64,000 nucleotides of DNA, from contig NZ_JBLUOA010000006.1 of assembly GCF_048060095.1 (NCBI RefSeq), forward strand, positions 1 through 64,000, given 5' to 3'. How positions within the stretch are numbered: position 1 is the first letter of the stretch; the number at the start of each line of letters is the position of its first letter. The notes beneath the pieces were generated by a model, which saw only the letters and a list, made by a program, of their open reading frames with translations, was not told the origin of the DNA and searched no databases. The DNA comes from JBLUOA01 sp048060095. Its GTDB lineage: Bacteria > Pseudomonadota > Alphaproteobacteria > Rhodobacterales > Rhodobacteraceae. The position numbers were made by a program, and so were the translations under genes. Positions 48,939 to 57,599 of this stretch are shown piece after piece.

Positions 48939-51143
48939 TCAGGTTGCGGTTTGAGTTTTCGTTTGGTTCGGATGCCCGGAAATGTCGCGCGAAAGATCAG
49001 GGGCCGCGCCGACTTTGGCGCGCCGCTTCATCTTCTTGATGACAACCGGACAAGTGGTTTCGGATTGGTAAAGCACCTGACAATGCAGGCAGTTGATACA
49101 TTCGTTCGGGTTGATCTCCCCGGTTGGGTGGATCGACTGCACCGGACATTCGTTCGCGCAGGTCTGACAGGGGTTGCCACATTCGTGATAGCGCTTCAGC
49201 CAGTCAAACATCCGCATCCGCGCCGGGATCGCCAGCGCCGCGCCAAGCGGACACAGGTAGCGGCAAAAGAACCGTTCCACGAACAGACCCGCGATCAACA
49301 GCGCAGCGGCATAGGCAACGAACGGCCATGCCCGCACGAAATTCAGGATAATCGCCGTCTTGAACGGTTCGACCTCTGCCAGCCGCTCCGCCTGCTCGAT
49401 ACTGGTGAGCGACACGCCGAACAGCCCCAGAAAGATCATGTATTTCAGCGGCCACAGCCGTTCATGTAGACCCCAGGGCAGCGTCCATTGCGGGATGTGC
49501 AAGGCCTTTGCGATGCGGTTCAGCAGTTCCTGCAACGCTCCGAACGGGCACAGCCAGCCGCAATAGGCCCCCCGCCCCCAGAACAGCAGCGCCGCCGCGA
49601 CCGAGAACCACAGGATGAAGGTCAGCGGATCAAGCAGGAACGCCTGCCAGCTAAAGCCCGACACGAGCGAGCCGAACAGCGCCATCAGATTGACGACCGA
49701 CAACTGCGCATTGGCATACCAGCCAAGGTAAACCAGCGTCACGGTCAGAAACCCGATGCGGAACCAGAAAAAGCTGCGCTCATTCCGGGTCGCGAAGGTC
49801 TGGAAAAAGAACACCCCGGTCAGCACGGTCAGCATGGTGGCCAGCACTGCGATTTCAACCGTCTTGCCCGCCCAAATCCGTTTCCAGAGCGCCTGATGCG
49901 CGTCGGTTTCGGATTGCGACGTCACTTCATCCACACTTGTCGGCACGTCGGCAGGCGGTGGCGGCGCGACAGAGCGGAGGTATTTTTCCGGCAACTGATA
50001 GCCGAGATCGAAGGTCGTAAAGACCTTTTCAATCGCGCCCACCTCGCGCTGCACAAGCAGTTGGATACGAAACGGCTTCGCGGGATCAAAGCCGCTATCG
50101 GCGGGAATCTTGAACAGGTCCGCCTCGTTGAACACCGGGGCGCCGTCGGCGGCAATCGTGTTGATCCGCTTATGCATCCGGTCGCGGAACCGGACCGAGA
50201 CATCGTCCTGAATCAGAACGATCCGGTCAAAGATGCCACCCCGCACATAGCCCGAACCCTTGAACGAATAAAGCCCCCGCCCGACGATTGCGATGGCGTG
50301 GTCGCCTTCCTCAAGCCAGTCGTTCAGGTTTTGGGCGGGTGACGTACCAAGCAATACCTCGGCGATGGCGGGGTGCGACACCAGCGCGGCCTGCATTTCG
50401 ATGAACGTGGTTTCCGGGGCTTCGGTCAGGGCGCGTTCCGCCGCGCGTGGGTCGTCCATCGCCTCAAACGCGGCGTTGACCTGCCCGACATCCAGCGACA
50501 GGCGGCGCAGGGTTCCGTCCCCCTCAAGCGTCATCCAGTCGGGTGCGGCTTCGGCGTCTGTATCGAACTCAAACTGCGGCCCGGTGCCGGTCTCCTCAAC
50601 CGCGAGGCCGCCCAGGCCAAGCTGTCGCGCGACCTTCAGTCCGGCGCGGACAATCGAATCGTCGATCACCATAATCGTCACCGTCGCGCCCGAGATAATG
50701 TCGAGCTGATGCGCCGTTCCGCCGGACTCCGCCTCGGCCACAAGGTCCAGACCCCGGTAATCCGCCACCAGTGCTTTGACCTTGGAATCGGGAATACCAA
50801 TCAGCACGATAGGTTCGGAGTGTCTGACGAGTTCGACGCCAATCACCTGCGCTGCATCGTCAACCGCCACCATCGTGTGAATCGGCTTGCCGGAATAGCC
50901 CGTGGTCGAAACGAGGTCCGATGTCACGAAGGCCCAGCCGATCCGCTCTCCCCCGCTCAGCACCTCGACGGCAGGAATGTCTGGATGGGTCGCGCCAAAG
51001 GCGTCGGCCCCTTCGACAAGCTCTCCGACCTCAACATCGGGCATCAGCTTTGCCAGAAACGACTCCGCCGCCGCCGGAAGACCGGCTGCAAGCGTCACCG
51101 CGATAAACGCCAAGGTTTTAATGAGGGATTGGAAAGTCGTCAT
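48939..51143 (-). CDS. nosR: NosR: flavo-iron-sulfur membrane protein, electron donor to NosZ
   Basis: A 734-residue polytopic protein. After a signal peptide come an FMN-binding domain with SGATVT at 151-156 (the threonine target of NosX), a long periplasmic part, and about five to six helices from residue 425. The C-terminal cytoplasmic part has C-x3-CP clusters and two 4Fe-4S motifs (CGNPCQTCANECP and CINCLHCQ). NosR feeds electrons to NosZ and is needed for nos expression. It overlaps the nosC stop by four bases. Confidence 0.95.
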   Translation of the reverse strand: MTTFQSLIKTLAFIAVTLAAGLPAAAESFLAKLMPDVEVGELVEGADAFGATHPDIPAVEVLSGGERIGWAFVTSDLVSTTGYSGKPIHTMVAVDDAAQVIGVELVRHSEPIVLIGIPDSKVKALVADYRGLDLVAEAESGGTAHQLDIISGATVTIMVIDDSIVRAGLKVARQLGLGGLAVEETGTGPQFEFDTDAEAAPDWMTLEGDGTLRRLSLDVGQVNAAFEAMDDPRAAERALTEAPETTFIEMQAALVSHPAIAEVLLGTSPAQNLNDWLEEGDHAIAIVGRGLYSFKGSGYVRGGIFDRIVLIQDDVSVRFRDRMHKRINTIAADGAPVFNEADLFKIPADSGFDPAKPFRIQLLVQREVGAIEKVFTTFDLGYQLPEKYLRSVAPPPPADVPTSVDEVTSQSETDAHQALWKRIWAGKTVEIAVLATMLTVLTGVFFFQTFATRNERSFFWFRIGFLTVTLVYLGWYANAQLSVVNLMALFGSLVSGFSWQAFLLDPLTFILWFSVAAALLFWGRGAYCGWLCPFGALQELLNRIAKALHIPQWTLPWGLHERLWPLKYMIFLGLFGVSLTSIEQAERLAEVEPFKTAIILNFVRAWPFVAYAAALLIAGLFVERFFCRYLCPLGAALAIPARMRMFDWLKRYHECGNPCQTCANECPVQSIHPTGEINPNECINCLHCQVLYQSETTCPVVIKKMKRRAKVGAAPDLSRDISGHPNQTKTQTAT

Positions 51144-51601
51144 GCGATGGCGTCCTTGAAGAAAGGTCGCCCGTCGCTGCGCATATCGTGCCCGGATTTT
51201 GCGCGTTCGGTCACGAATAGGTCCGGCGTGGTCTGCATGAAGGAATGCTCCACCGGAGGTCCGCGCAGCATAAGGCGGATCGTTGGTTTTCGAGAGGTGA
51301 TTTCAGGTAAAACGACAGGGTCCGCGACACGGGGCAATCGCAGCATCGACACATCCACGCCGAATGGCACACCCGGCGCGGCCCCCGTGGCTTGGCAGCA
51401 GGTCAGGCAATCGCGACATGTCTCAGCCGGTTCGACCGGATCGCCCTCTGCATCAACGCGCACGGTCTTGGCGACGCCGTCGGCGCAAATCTCCATCAGA
51501 AAGCCGCCGTTCCCATCGGTCGCAGCCATCCCCAACTGGCCATACGCCGCAAGGCACACGATCAGAAACAGTCTGGACAAAAGGGAAACCGCAGCTTTCA
51601 T
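51140..51601 (-). CDS. nosC: NosC-like exported protein with a CxxCxxC motif
   Basis: A 153-residue protein with a signal peptide (MKAAVSLLSRLFLIVCLAAYGQLGMAA). The mature part has the metal-binding-like motif C-R-D-C-L-T-C-C near residues 62-69. Its position just upstream of nosR fits nosC of Paracoccus denitrificans, whose product carries a CXXCXXC motif and is of unknown function, possibly linked to copper. A DUF2946-like domain is another possible description. The start is ATG 51601, with no strong ribosome site. Confidence 0.82.
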   Translation of the reverse strand: MKAAVSLLSRLFLIVCLAAYGQLGMAATDGNGGFLMEICADGVAKTVRVDAEGDPVEPAETCRDCLTCCQATGAAPGVPFGVDVSMLRLPRVADPVVLPEITSRKPTIRLMLRGPPVEHSFMQTTPDLFVTERAKSGHDMRSDGRPFFKDAIA

Positions 51602-51966
51602 ACCGGCGATCTACCAACCCGGTGCACGGCATTCTTTGATCTAAAACAAAGAGACCGGATTCAGATTGAATTGATGGGGCGGCATCTTCCGATGTGGCAA
51701 TCAAATTTCAGACCAACAATCGCAAATCTCACCCGACAAAACCGAGAGTTGATCGAGCTTCGCAAGATTGATGCTGGCCTAAATGTCGAAATCAGCGCAA
51801 AAATAGTCGCAATAGGCTCGTGCTTTGGCTCGTTTGGGTCGATCATCGACTGAAAAAGCTGAGGCACACTCGCTTTGACCTGCCGCGCGTCGATACGTTG
51901 AACGACCCGTCTTTCGTTTTTGCCAAGTAAAGCTGTGGATCAAACGCACCATTGGGAGGAGATCAG
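51602..51966. promoter_or_regulatory. Divergent promoter region of nos and the binding-protein/BCCT operon
   Basis: No convincing gene lies in these 365 bases. They hold an FNR-like box at 51636-51649, a potential -10 for nosC (TAGATC on the minus strand, 51613-51608) and the ribosome site GGAGGAG (about 51954) for the plus-strand operon. The middle, 51660-51930, is AT-richer but shows no clear structure. Confidence 0.6.
51636..51649 (-). promoter_or_regulatory. FNR/NNR-type anaerobox upstream of nosC
   Basis: The plus-strand sequence TTGAT-CTAA-AACAA differs from the FNR consensus TTGAT-N4-ATCAA by one base, and the outer arms extend to TCTTTG/CAAAGA. Its centre is 41 bases from the nosC ATG. 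If it works at -41.5, transcription would begin at or close to the start codon. It should give anaerobic (FnrL) or nitric oxide (Nnr) control of the nos operon. Confidence 0.6.
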
Positions 51967-53127
51967 ATGAACTTCACGACGAATAGGACCGGGGGTTGGT
52001 GCACGGCTGCGCTGGCCGCATTTTTCCTTGTGGCACCTCCGATGGCTGCGGTTGCCCAAACCACCGACAGCGACGCAGAGCCAGCACCGCAAGTGCCTGA
52101 AATCACGTTCACCTCTTGGACGGGGCCGTATATGCGCAGCCAGATGCTCGGCTTCGTGCGGCCTTATGAGGATGAGAACGACACGCGCGTTCATGTGGCG
52201 CATTACAACGGCGGTATCGACGAAATCCGCGATCAGGTGGAAAGCGCCAATGTCATCTGGGACGTCGTCGATTTGACCCAAGCGGATTCCCTGCGGGCCT
52301 GTAACGAAGGGCTGTTAGAGGATCTGTCCGATGTCGACCTGCCCGCCGGTGCCGATGGCACGCCCGCGCAGGACGACTTCGTCGAAGGCGCGCTGAACGA
52401 ATGCGGCGTCGGCGTGATCGTCTGGGCGACCGCATTTGCCTATAGCAATTCGGCCTTCGGGGATAATCCGCCCACCACGATCAACGACTTTTTTGATGAA
52501 GAAACCTATCCGGGGGCGCGGGCGATCCGTGACGACCCGACTGTCATCATGGAATGGGCGCTGATCGCGGATGGCGTCGCGCAGGAAGACGTTTACGCGA
52601 CACTGGAAACCCCGGAAGGCGTCGAACGCGCATTCGACAAGATGGAATCCATCCGATCCGGTCTGCAACTTTGGCAGTCCGGACGAGAGCCTGTGCGGAT
52701 GCTGAACGCGGGTGAGGTCACGATGTCGATGATCTGGGCCACGACCGGCGCGACTGCCTCGCAAGAGGAAGGCGCGGATTTCACCGTCAACATGGACGGC
52801 CGGGTGGTAGAGCTTGATCTGTTCGGTATTCCGAAGGGCAGCCAGAACAAGGACGCCGCGATCGAATTCATCCGCTACGCCAGCAGCACCGAGGCCTTGG
52901 CCGGAATGGTGTCACATCTGCCGAACGGCCCGACGCGGAACTCCTCGCTAGAGCTGTTGTCAGAAGAAACGCTGGCGCAGATCCCGAACGGCCCCGCCTA
53001 TGAGGATCAGGTTCATATCCTGTCCGATGCCGAATGGTGGGCGGCAAATCATGAACGCCTGGAAGAAGCGTTCGATATCTGGATGTCCGCCGGGGCCCGT
53101 CAGGGCGCGGCCGGCACGGTGCGCTAG
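51967..53127 (+). CDS. PotD/PotF-like periplasmic binding protein, paired with a BCCT carrier
   Basis: A protein of about 386 residues. The start ATG follows GGAGGAG, and a signal peptide is cut after AVAQ (about residue 31). The fold is SBP_bac family 1/8, resembling polyamine-binding PotD: ITFTSWTGPYMRSQMLGF at the mature N-terminus, then ANVIWDVVDL and GATASQEEGADFTVN. The ligand is unknown. No ABC permease or ATPase follows; instead a BCCT transporter begins 28 bases downstream. It may deliver its ligand to that carrier or to an ABC partner elsewhere. Confidence 0.88.
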   Translation: MNFTTNRTGGWCTAALAAFFLVAPPMAAVAQTTDSDAEPAPQVPEITFTSWTGPYMRSQMLGFVRPYEDENDTRVHVAHYNGGIDEIRDQVESANVIWDVVDLTQADSLRACNEGLLEDLSDVDLPAGADGTPAQDDFVEGALNECGVGVIVWATAFAYSNSAFGDNPPTTINDFFDEETYPGARAIRDDPTVIMEWALIADGVAQEDVYATLETPEGVERAFDKMESIRSGLQLWQSGREPVRMLNAGEVTMSMIWATTGATASQEEGADFTVNMDGRVVELDLFGIPKGSQNKDAAIEFIRYASSTEALAGMVSHLPNGPTRNSSLELLSEETLAQIPNGPAYEDQVHILSDAEWWAANHERLEEAFDIWMSAGARQGAAGTVR

Positions 53128-53155
53128 GTCGCAAACAGGGACAAGGAATAGAAAA

Positions 53156-54757
53156 ATGAGTAGCGAAAATTCAAACCGCGCGGATAACCTGGTCGCCTCG
53201 TCTGGCCTGTTCAAAGGGATGAACCCGCTGATGGGCATCGCCTCGATGGTGATGATCGTCGGCTTCGTCCTGTTCACCATTCGCGATGTCGAAGCCTCAA
53301 GCGCGATCTTTGCGTCGGGCAAGGAATTCATCATCGGCAGCCTCGATTGGTTTTACGTGATCGTGGTCAATATCGCCCTGTTCTTCGTTATCTGGCTGAT
53401 GATCAGCCGGTTTGGCGATGTCAAGCTCGGCAAGGACGATGATGAGCCTGACTTTTCCACCTTTTCGTGGATTTGCATGTTGTTCAGCGCCGGGCTGGGG
53501 TCCGGCCTGATCTACTGGGGCGTTGCAGAACCGATGTTCCACATCCAAGGCAGCCCCTTCCTGACCCGCGACGGGCTGGAGGCTGGATCGGTCGACGCCG
53601 CAGTATCGGCGGTGACGATCACCAACTTCCACTGGGGCTTCCACGGGTGGGGGCTTTACGTACTGGTCGGGCTCTCTCTGGCCTATTTCTCGTATCGTCA
53701 CGACCTGCCGCTGACCCTGCGCACGGCGCTTTATCCGGTGCTGAAAGAACGAATTTACGGCCCGTGGGGGCATCTGGTCGATCTGATCGGCGTGTTCGGC
53801 ACGATCTTTGGCCTTGCCACATCGCTTGGCCTTGGCGTGACGCCGATTGCCGCGGGGTTGGAAAACCTTGGGTGGATGTCGAACACCCAGACCAATCAGT
53901 TGATCCTCGTGGCGATTATCACCTGCCTTGGCACCGCCTCCGCAGCGTCAGGCGTCGGCAAAGGCGTTCGGATTCTGTCCGAAGCCAATGTGATGGCAAG
54001 CGTAGGGCTTTTGGTGCTGTTTATCATCCTCGGCCCGACCGCGTTCCTTCTGGGGATCACGATCTCTGGCTTTGGGGATTACCTCTGGAACGTCATCCCG
54101 ATGGGCTTCTGGATCAATGGCGATCCCGAGAACCAGTGGCAAAGCTGGTGGACGATCTTCTACTGGGGCTGGTGGATCGCGTGGTGCCCGTTCGTGGGCC
54201 TGTTCATCGCCCGCGTCTCCAAAGGTCGCACGATCCGGCAATTCTGCTATTGCGTGCTGCTGATCCCGACATCCGTGGTGATGCTTTGGATGGGCGTCTT
54301 TGGCGGTGCGGCGGCGGGCGTTGACCTGTTCTATGACGCAGGCGTCGTGGATGCGGTGAACGAAGACTACGCCGCTGGCGTCTTCGCCGCCGTCGCGGGC
54401 TTCGGCTATGACTGGCTGGTCTACCCGATCACGGTGCTGATCACGATCCTGCTGATCTCTTGGTTCGTCACCTCTTCGGACTCGGGCACGCTCGTGATGT
54501 GTACGATGCTGTCGATGGGCGACGAACATCCGCCGGTCAAGTTCCGCATCTTCTGGGGACTGACTGCCGGGATTGTCGCGGGGGTGTTGATGCTGGCCGG
54601 AGGGTTGAGCGCGCTACAGACCGCCTCTATCGTCGCAGGGCTGCCCATTGCGGTGATCCTGCTCTTCATGATCTACGGCATCGTCCATTCCCTGCACGAA
54701 GAACACCCGCTGCCGGATGTGGAGGATAAATACGACCTCGAATTCCTGAACCGCTAG
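53156..54757 (+). CDS. BCCT-family secondary transporter (betaine/carnitine/choline type)
   Basis: A protein of about 533 residues with twelve predicted helices. The diagnostic BCCT signature WTIFYWGWWIAWCPFVGLFIAR lies about residues 338-359, and the glycine-rich GLGSGLIYWGVAEP segment is near 120. Members import betaine, choline, carnitine or related compounds with Na+ or by exchange. I chose the ATG at 53156 (MSSENSN, with AAGGA upstream); a longer open frame upstream lies within the binding-protein gene. It ends at a strong terminator. Substrate is unresolved. Confidence 0.93.
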   Translation: MSSENSNRADNLVASSGLFKGMNPLMGIASMVMIVGFVLFTIRDVEASSAIFASGKEFIIGSLDWFYVIVVNIALFFVIWLMISRFGDVKLGKDDDEPDFSTFSWICMLFSAGLGSGLIYWGVAEPMFHIQGSPFLTRDGLEAGSVDAAVSAVTITNFHWGFHGWGLYVLVGLSLAYFSYRHDLPLTLRTALYPVLKERIYGPWGHLVDLIGVFGTIFGLATSLGLGVTPIAAGLENLGWMSNTQTNQLILVAIITCLGTASAASGVGKGVRILSEANVMASVGLLVLFIILGPTAFLLGITISGFGDYLWNVIPMGFWINGDPENQWQSWWTIFYWGWWIAWCPFVGLFIARVSKGRTIRQFCYCVLLIPTSVVMLWMGVFGGAAAGVDLFYDAGVVDAVNEDYAAGVFAAVAGFGYDWLVYPITVLITILLISWFVTSSDSGTLVMCTMLSMGDEHPPVKFRIFWGLTAGIVAGVLMLAGGLSALQTASIVAGLPIAVILLFMIYGIVHSLHEEHPLPDVEDKYDLEFLNR

Positions 54758-54779
54758 GGTTCTGGAACTGGTCAACTGG

Positions 54780-54821
54780 TGTGGCAAGGGTGCAGACCAC
54801 CCCTTGCCACATCTGTTTTTT
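54780..54821 (+). terminator. Rho-independent terminator after the BCCT gene
   Basis: A hairpin with 11-bp perfect arms (54780-54790 TGTGGCAAGGG and 54801-54811) and a 10-base loop, followed by a T-rich run with six T (54816-54821). It begins 22 bases after the BCCT stop and closes the two-gene operon. It lies just beyond the 3' end of the convergent VOC gene. Confidence 0.88.
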
Positions 54822-54831
54822 GGTTGGAGTT

Positions 54832-55590
54832 CTAAAGGGGCAGCAGGCCCAACAGGTCTTCGGCATTGTCCAACCCAGACGTCGTTAGCCCAACATACCC
54901 CGGCCCGCCCTGCGATTGACGGCCAACCGCGTCCGCACCGTGCAAATGCTGCGCCTCCAGCACCGTATAGGGGCGCTGGTAGGTCCACGCGCGGTTGATG
55001 ACAGCCACCGGGTCCGGGTCTGGCGGGACCTCATCCGTGAAGGCGAAGAAATAAAGCGTGAAGCCATACTCCTGCACCGGTTCAACGCAGATAAGCTTCA
55101 TTTCCAACTGTTGAACGCAAAGCTGATGAACCTTGTCGATGTCTGCCGTGCGCAAAGTGACTAGGTTCAAGCAAGGCCCACCGCCAAGCGCATCCGCATC
55201 ACGGAGCGGTGGCTTCGACACGCCTTCGAAAACATGCTGGATCAGTTCGATCTGGAACCCTTCCGGGTCTGACAAATGCGCCAAATAACCGACATCCCGA
55301 AACTGGCGCGGCTGGCTGACCTCAACCCCTTTATCAGCAAGCTGCCGATACGCCAGATCAAGATCCGGCACAGAGATCGCGATTTTCCAATAGAGATCAT
55401 GCGGCGAAGGTTCATAAACGCCCGAGGCTTCCGAAAACGAAATCTCCACCTCGCCCGGACCATACCCAAGCACATTCGGGCCAGTCTGGCGCATCCCTAA
55501 AACACCGGTGTAGAAGGCTGCTTTCCCGGCAAGCCCCGCGCTCGCCAGATGAAGCGTGCCGAGTTGTCGATCGGGTGATCTGGCGTGCAT
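54832..55590 (-). CDS. Two-module VOC (glyoxalase/dioxygenase-fold) protein
   Basis: A protein of about 252 residues with two VOC modules. The first begins LGTLHLASAGLAGKAAFYTGVLGM, the second NLVTLRTADIDKVHQL. I chose the ATG at 55590. Possible metal residues are H14 in the LGTLHLASAG segment and E105 or E110 in the DPEGFQIELIQH segment, but I cannot assign a reaction. The gene follows the MscS channel gene by 13 bases and probably shares its transcript. Confidence 0.83.
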   Translation of the reverse strand: MHARSPDRQLGTLHLASAGLAGKAAFYTGVLGMRQTGPNVLGYGPGEVEISFSEASGVYEPSPHDLYWKIAISVPDLDLAYRQLADKGVEVSQPRQFRDVGYLAHLSDPEGFQIELIQHVFEGVSKPPLRDADALGGGPCLNLVTLRTADIDKVHQLCVQQLEMKLICVEPVQEYGFTLYFFAFTDEVPPDPDPVAVINRAWTYQRPYTVLEAQHLHGADAVGRQSQGGPGYVGLTTSGLDNAEDLLGLLPL

Positions 55591-55603
55591 CACCTCGCCC
55601 CAA

Positions 55604-57289
55604 TCATTCGGCGGCCCGGGTGTTCGCGGGGTTGTGGATAACGACCTGCTGAAACGGAATTTCCCAATTGTGTTTGTTCGCCAACCCGACCATGCAGCGG
55701 GCAAGTTCGCGCTCCAGTTCCTCAAACCGATGCGCCGCTGTGCCGGCGACGTCAATCTCAACCTCGTAATCCAGCGACGACGCCCCGGCGCGCAGAAACT
55801 CCACGTCGACCTTCTGCAACTCCGACGGCGGCAACAGCGCTTCGAAATGCTCACGAACGCCGCGCCGCATGGCGTCGATCACACCGTCGGTCGCGTCGGC
55901 CTGATGCCGATAGCCGATGCCAAACTCAATCTCGATCCGATAGCCGCCGGATAGGTTTTCGGGATTCGTCGCCAGAAAATCCTCGGTCTGGTATGTGACG
56001 CGTGACCCGCCCAGCAATTCGACAACAACCATCTCTGGCGTCTGCGCAACGACCTGCCCCGCTGTGTCGTCTGACAGTTTGACCCAGTCGCCCTTGTTCG
56101 ACGGAAACCATGCCTCATCCACCGCAGCGGGCCGGGAGTGCATGGAAACGATCTCTCGAACTGGAAGCGTGAACTCACCCCCATCAAGGGCCGGATTGAC
56201 GAGGTCGGTGAAGAAACTAAGACGCGCCACCTTGAACGGCACGCCGTTGAACAACACCCGCTCTCCTTCCTGCACGGCCCCGAGGTTCAGCAATACGGAA
56301 AGCTGCTCAAGCAAGTTCGGCAACATTTTCAATGCAACCCACAGCGCAGCGATGAACAACAGCATGGCGAGGCCCAGCAACAACCAATCATTGCGCATGT
56401 TGAACACAACGACCATCGCGCCGAAGCTTGCAAAGACCGAAAAGACGACGAACAGGATGCCCCCCAATCGCATCGCGAAGGTCTTTTCTTTTGTTCTGCG
56501 TGAGATCGCCTTCTGCGCTAGGAACAGCAAGAGGCGCGCGATGATCAGCACGCCAAGAAACGCCCCGATCCCAAGAATAAGGCTGATGCCGCGATCCCGA
56601 AAGAACCGTTGGAACGTCGAATTCACGTTGCGGCCAACCGTCACGCGTTCCGATTGCAAATCCTCGATCTGCTGTGACAGGGCGTCGACTTGCGTTTCAT
56701 GCAATGTCAGCCGCTCGTTCCAGGTCGACAGATCGTTGTTCAATCGTTCGGCAACCGCGGAGCTCGGCTCCTGCGCCAGAACGGCCTTGATGTTTGCGAT
56801 GGCAAGCGCGGCGCTATCAAGCCGCCGCACCGCAACATCCTGATTGCGGCGCGCGCGTTCCAATTCACGGGCATCGTTTGTCGCTTCGTTCAGGACAAGC
56901 ACGAAGGGTTCAATGAGGCTCTGAAGCTCAGAGTTCAAATCAAACTCCGACTCATCCATCGCTTGATAGCCCTGCTCAGAAATGCCGGTTACGACGACTG
57001 AAATCTGCTCTTGCACGTCGCTGAGTTCTGACCGGAGCCTCTCTAACTCCTCCGCCGCCGCTTCGTCCCCCTCCTCTGCCGGGACTTCGTTTGCGGTGGC
57101 TATTTGATCTTCGAGGCTGGTTTCCAAATCCAACAGAGGCTGCAGCAAATCGATGGTATTCTCAGCGCGTTCCACAATCTCACTGCCGGTGTTTTCCTGC
57201 CCCGAGTCCGACGTCTGCGCACTGGCCCAGCTTCCGAATGTCAAACACACTGCCAGAACGACAAATCGCAGGCCCATCGTGTAAATCAT
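55604..57289 (-). CDS. MscS-family mechanosensitive channel with long coiled-coil periplasmic domain
   Basis: A protein of about 561 residues starting at the ATG at 57289 (an ATG at 57277 is an alternative). A signal peptide (MGLRFVVLAVCLTFGSWASAQ) precedes a periplasmic coiled-coil domain (about 35-235), three to four helices and the MscS cytoplasmic domain (KLSDDTAGQVVAQTPEMVVVELLGG and later). The classical MscS pore helix with its glycine/alanine pattern is not evident between the helices, so it may be a divergent member. It is upstream of a VOC gene. Confidence 0.78.
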   Translation of the reverse strand: MIYTMGLRFVVLAVCLTFGSWASAQTSDSGQENTGSEIVERAENTIDLLQPLLDLETSLEDQIATANEVPAEEGDEAAAEELERLRSELSDVQEQISVVVTGISEQGYQAMDESEFDLNSELQSLIEPFVLVLNEATNDARELERARRNQDVAVRRLDSAALAIANIKAVLAQEPSSAVAERLNNDLSTWNERLTLHETQVDALSQQIEDLQSERVTVGRNVNSTFQRFFRDRGISLILGIGAFLGVLIIARLLLFLAQKAISRRTKEKTFAMRLGGILFVVFSVFASFGAMVVVFNMRNDWLLLGLAMLLFIAALWVALKMLPNLLEQLSVLLNLGAVQEGERVLFNGVPFKVARLSFFTDLVNPALDGGEFTLPVREIVSMHSRPAAVDEAWFPSNKGDWVKLSDDTAGQVVAQTPEMVVVELLGGSRVTYQTEDFLATNPENLSGGYRIEIEFGIGYRHQADATDGVIDAMRRGVREHFEALLPPSELQKVDVEFLRAGASSLDYEVEIDVAGTAAHRFEELERELARCMVGLANKHNWEIPFQQVVIHNPANTRAAE

Positions 57290-57378
57290 GCGCGTATGGT
57301 TCAAGTTTCGCCCTCCACCTCTCACTGCCCATCCCACCAGATCAAAGCAGCCCGCCCACCATACCTGTCCAGCGGTTC

Positions 57379-57562
57379 ATGGCCACATCTCAATTCGACC
57401 GTCGCGAATACCCCGTCGGCGCCCCCAAATGACATTGACGCAATTGCCGATCTGGTACATCAGCACAACAAAGCGAACGACCAGCTTGCACATGCGGGCT
57501 ATTTCGACTTTTTTAACGATGCCGAGGCGAGGTCTGCGAAAATCGGGCCGCGTTGGTTATGA
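57379..57562 (+). pseudogene. Possible small gene with a +1 frameshift
   Basis: From ATG 57379 a frame reads MATSQFDRREYPVGAP and ends at TGA (57430). Shifting one base forward at CCC-AAA gives a continuous run NDIDAIADLVHQHNKANDQ to a stop at 57562, 60 residues in all. The two parts join smoothly and look coding. It could be a broken gene, a sequencing indel or a programmed +1 shift. The GC3 is lower than in the neighbours. Upstream ribosome signals are weak. Confidence 0.3.
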
Positions 57563-57599
57563 TTGGCGCGTTGGAATAGAAGAAGAACACGAGGCAACG

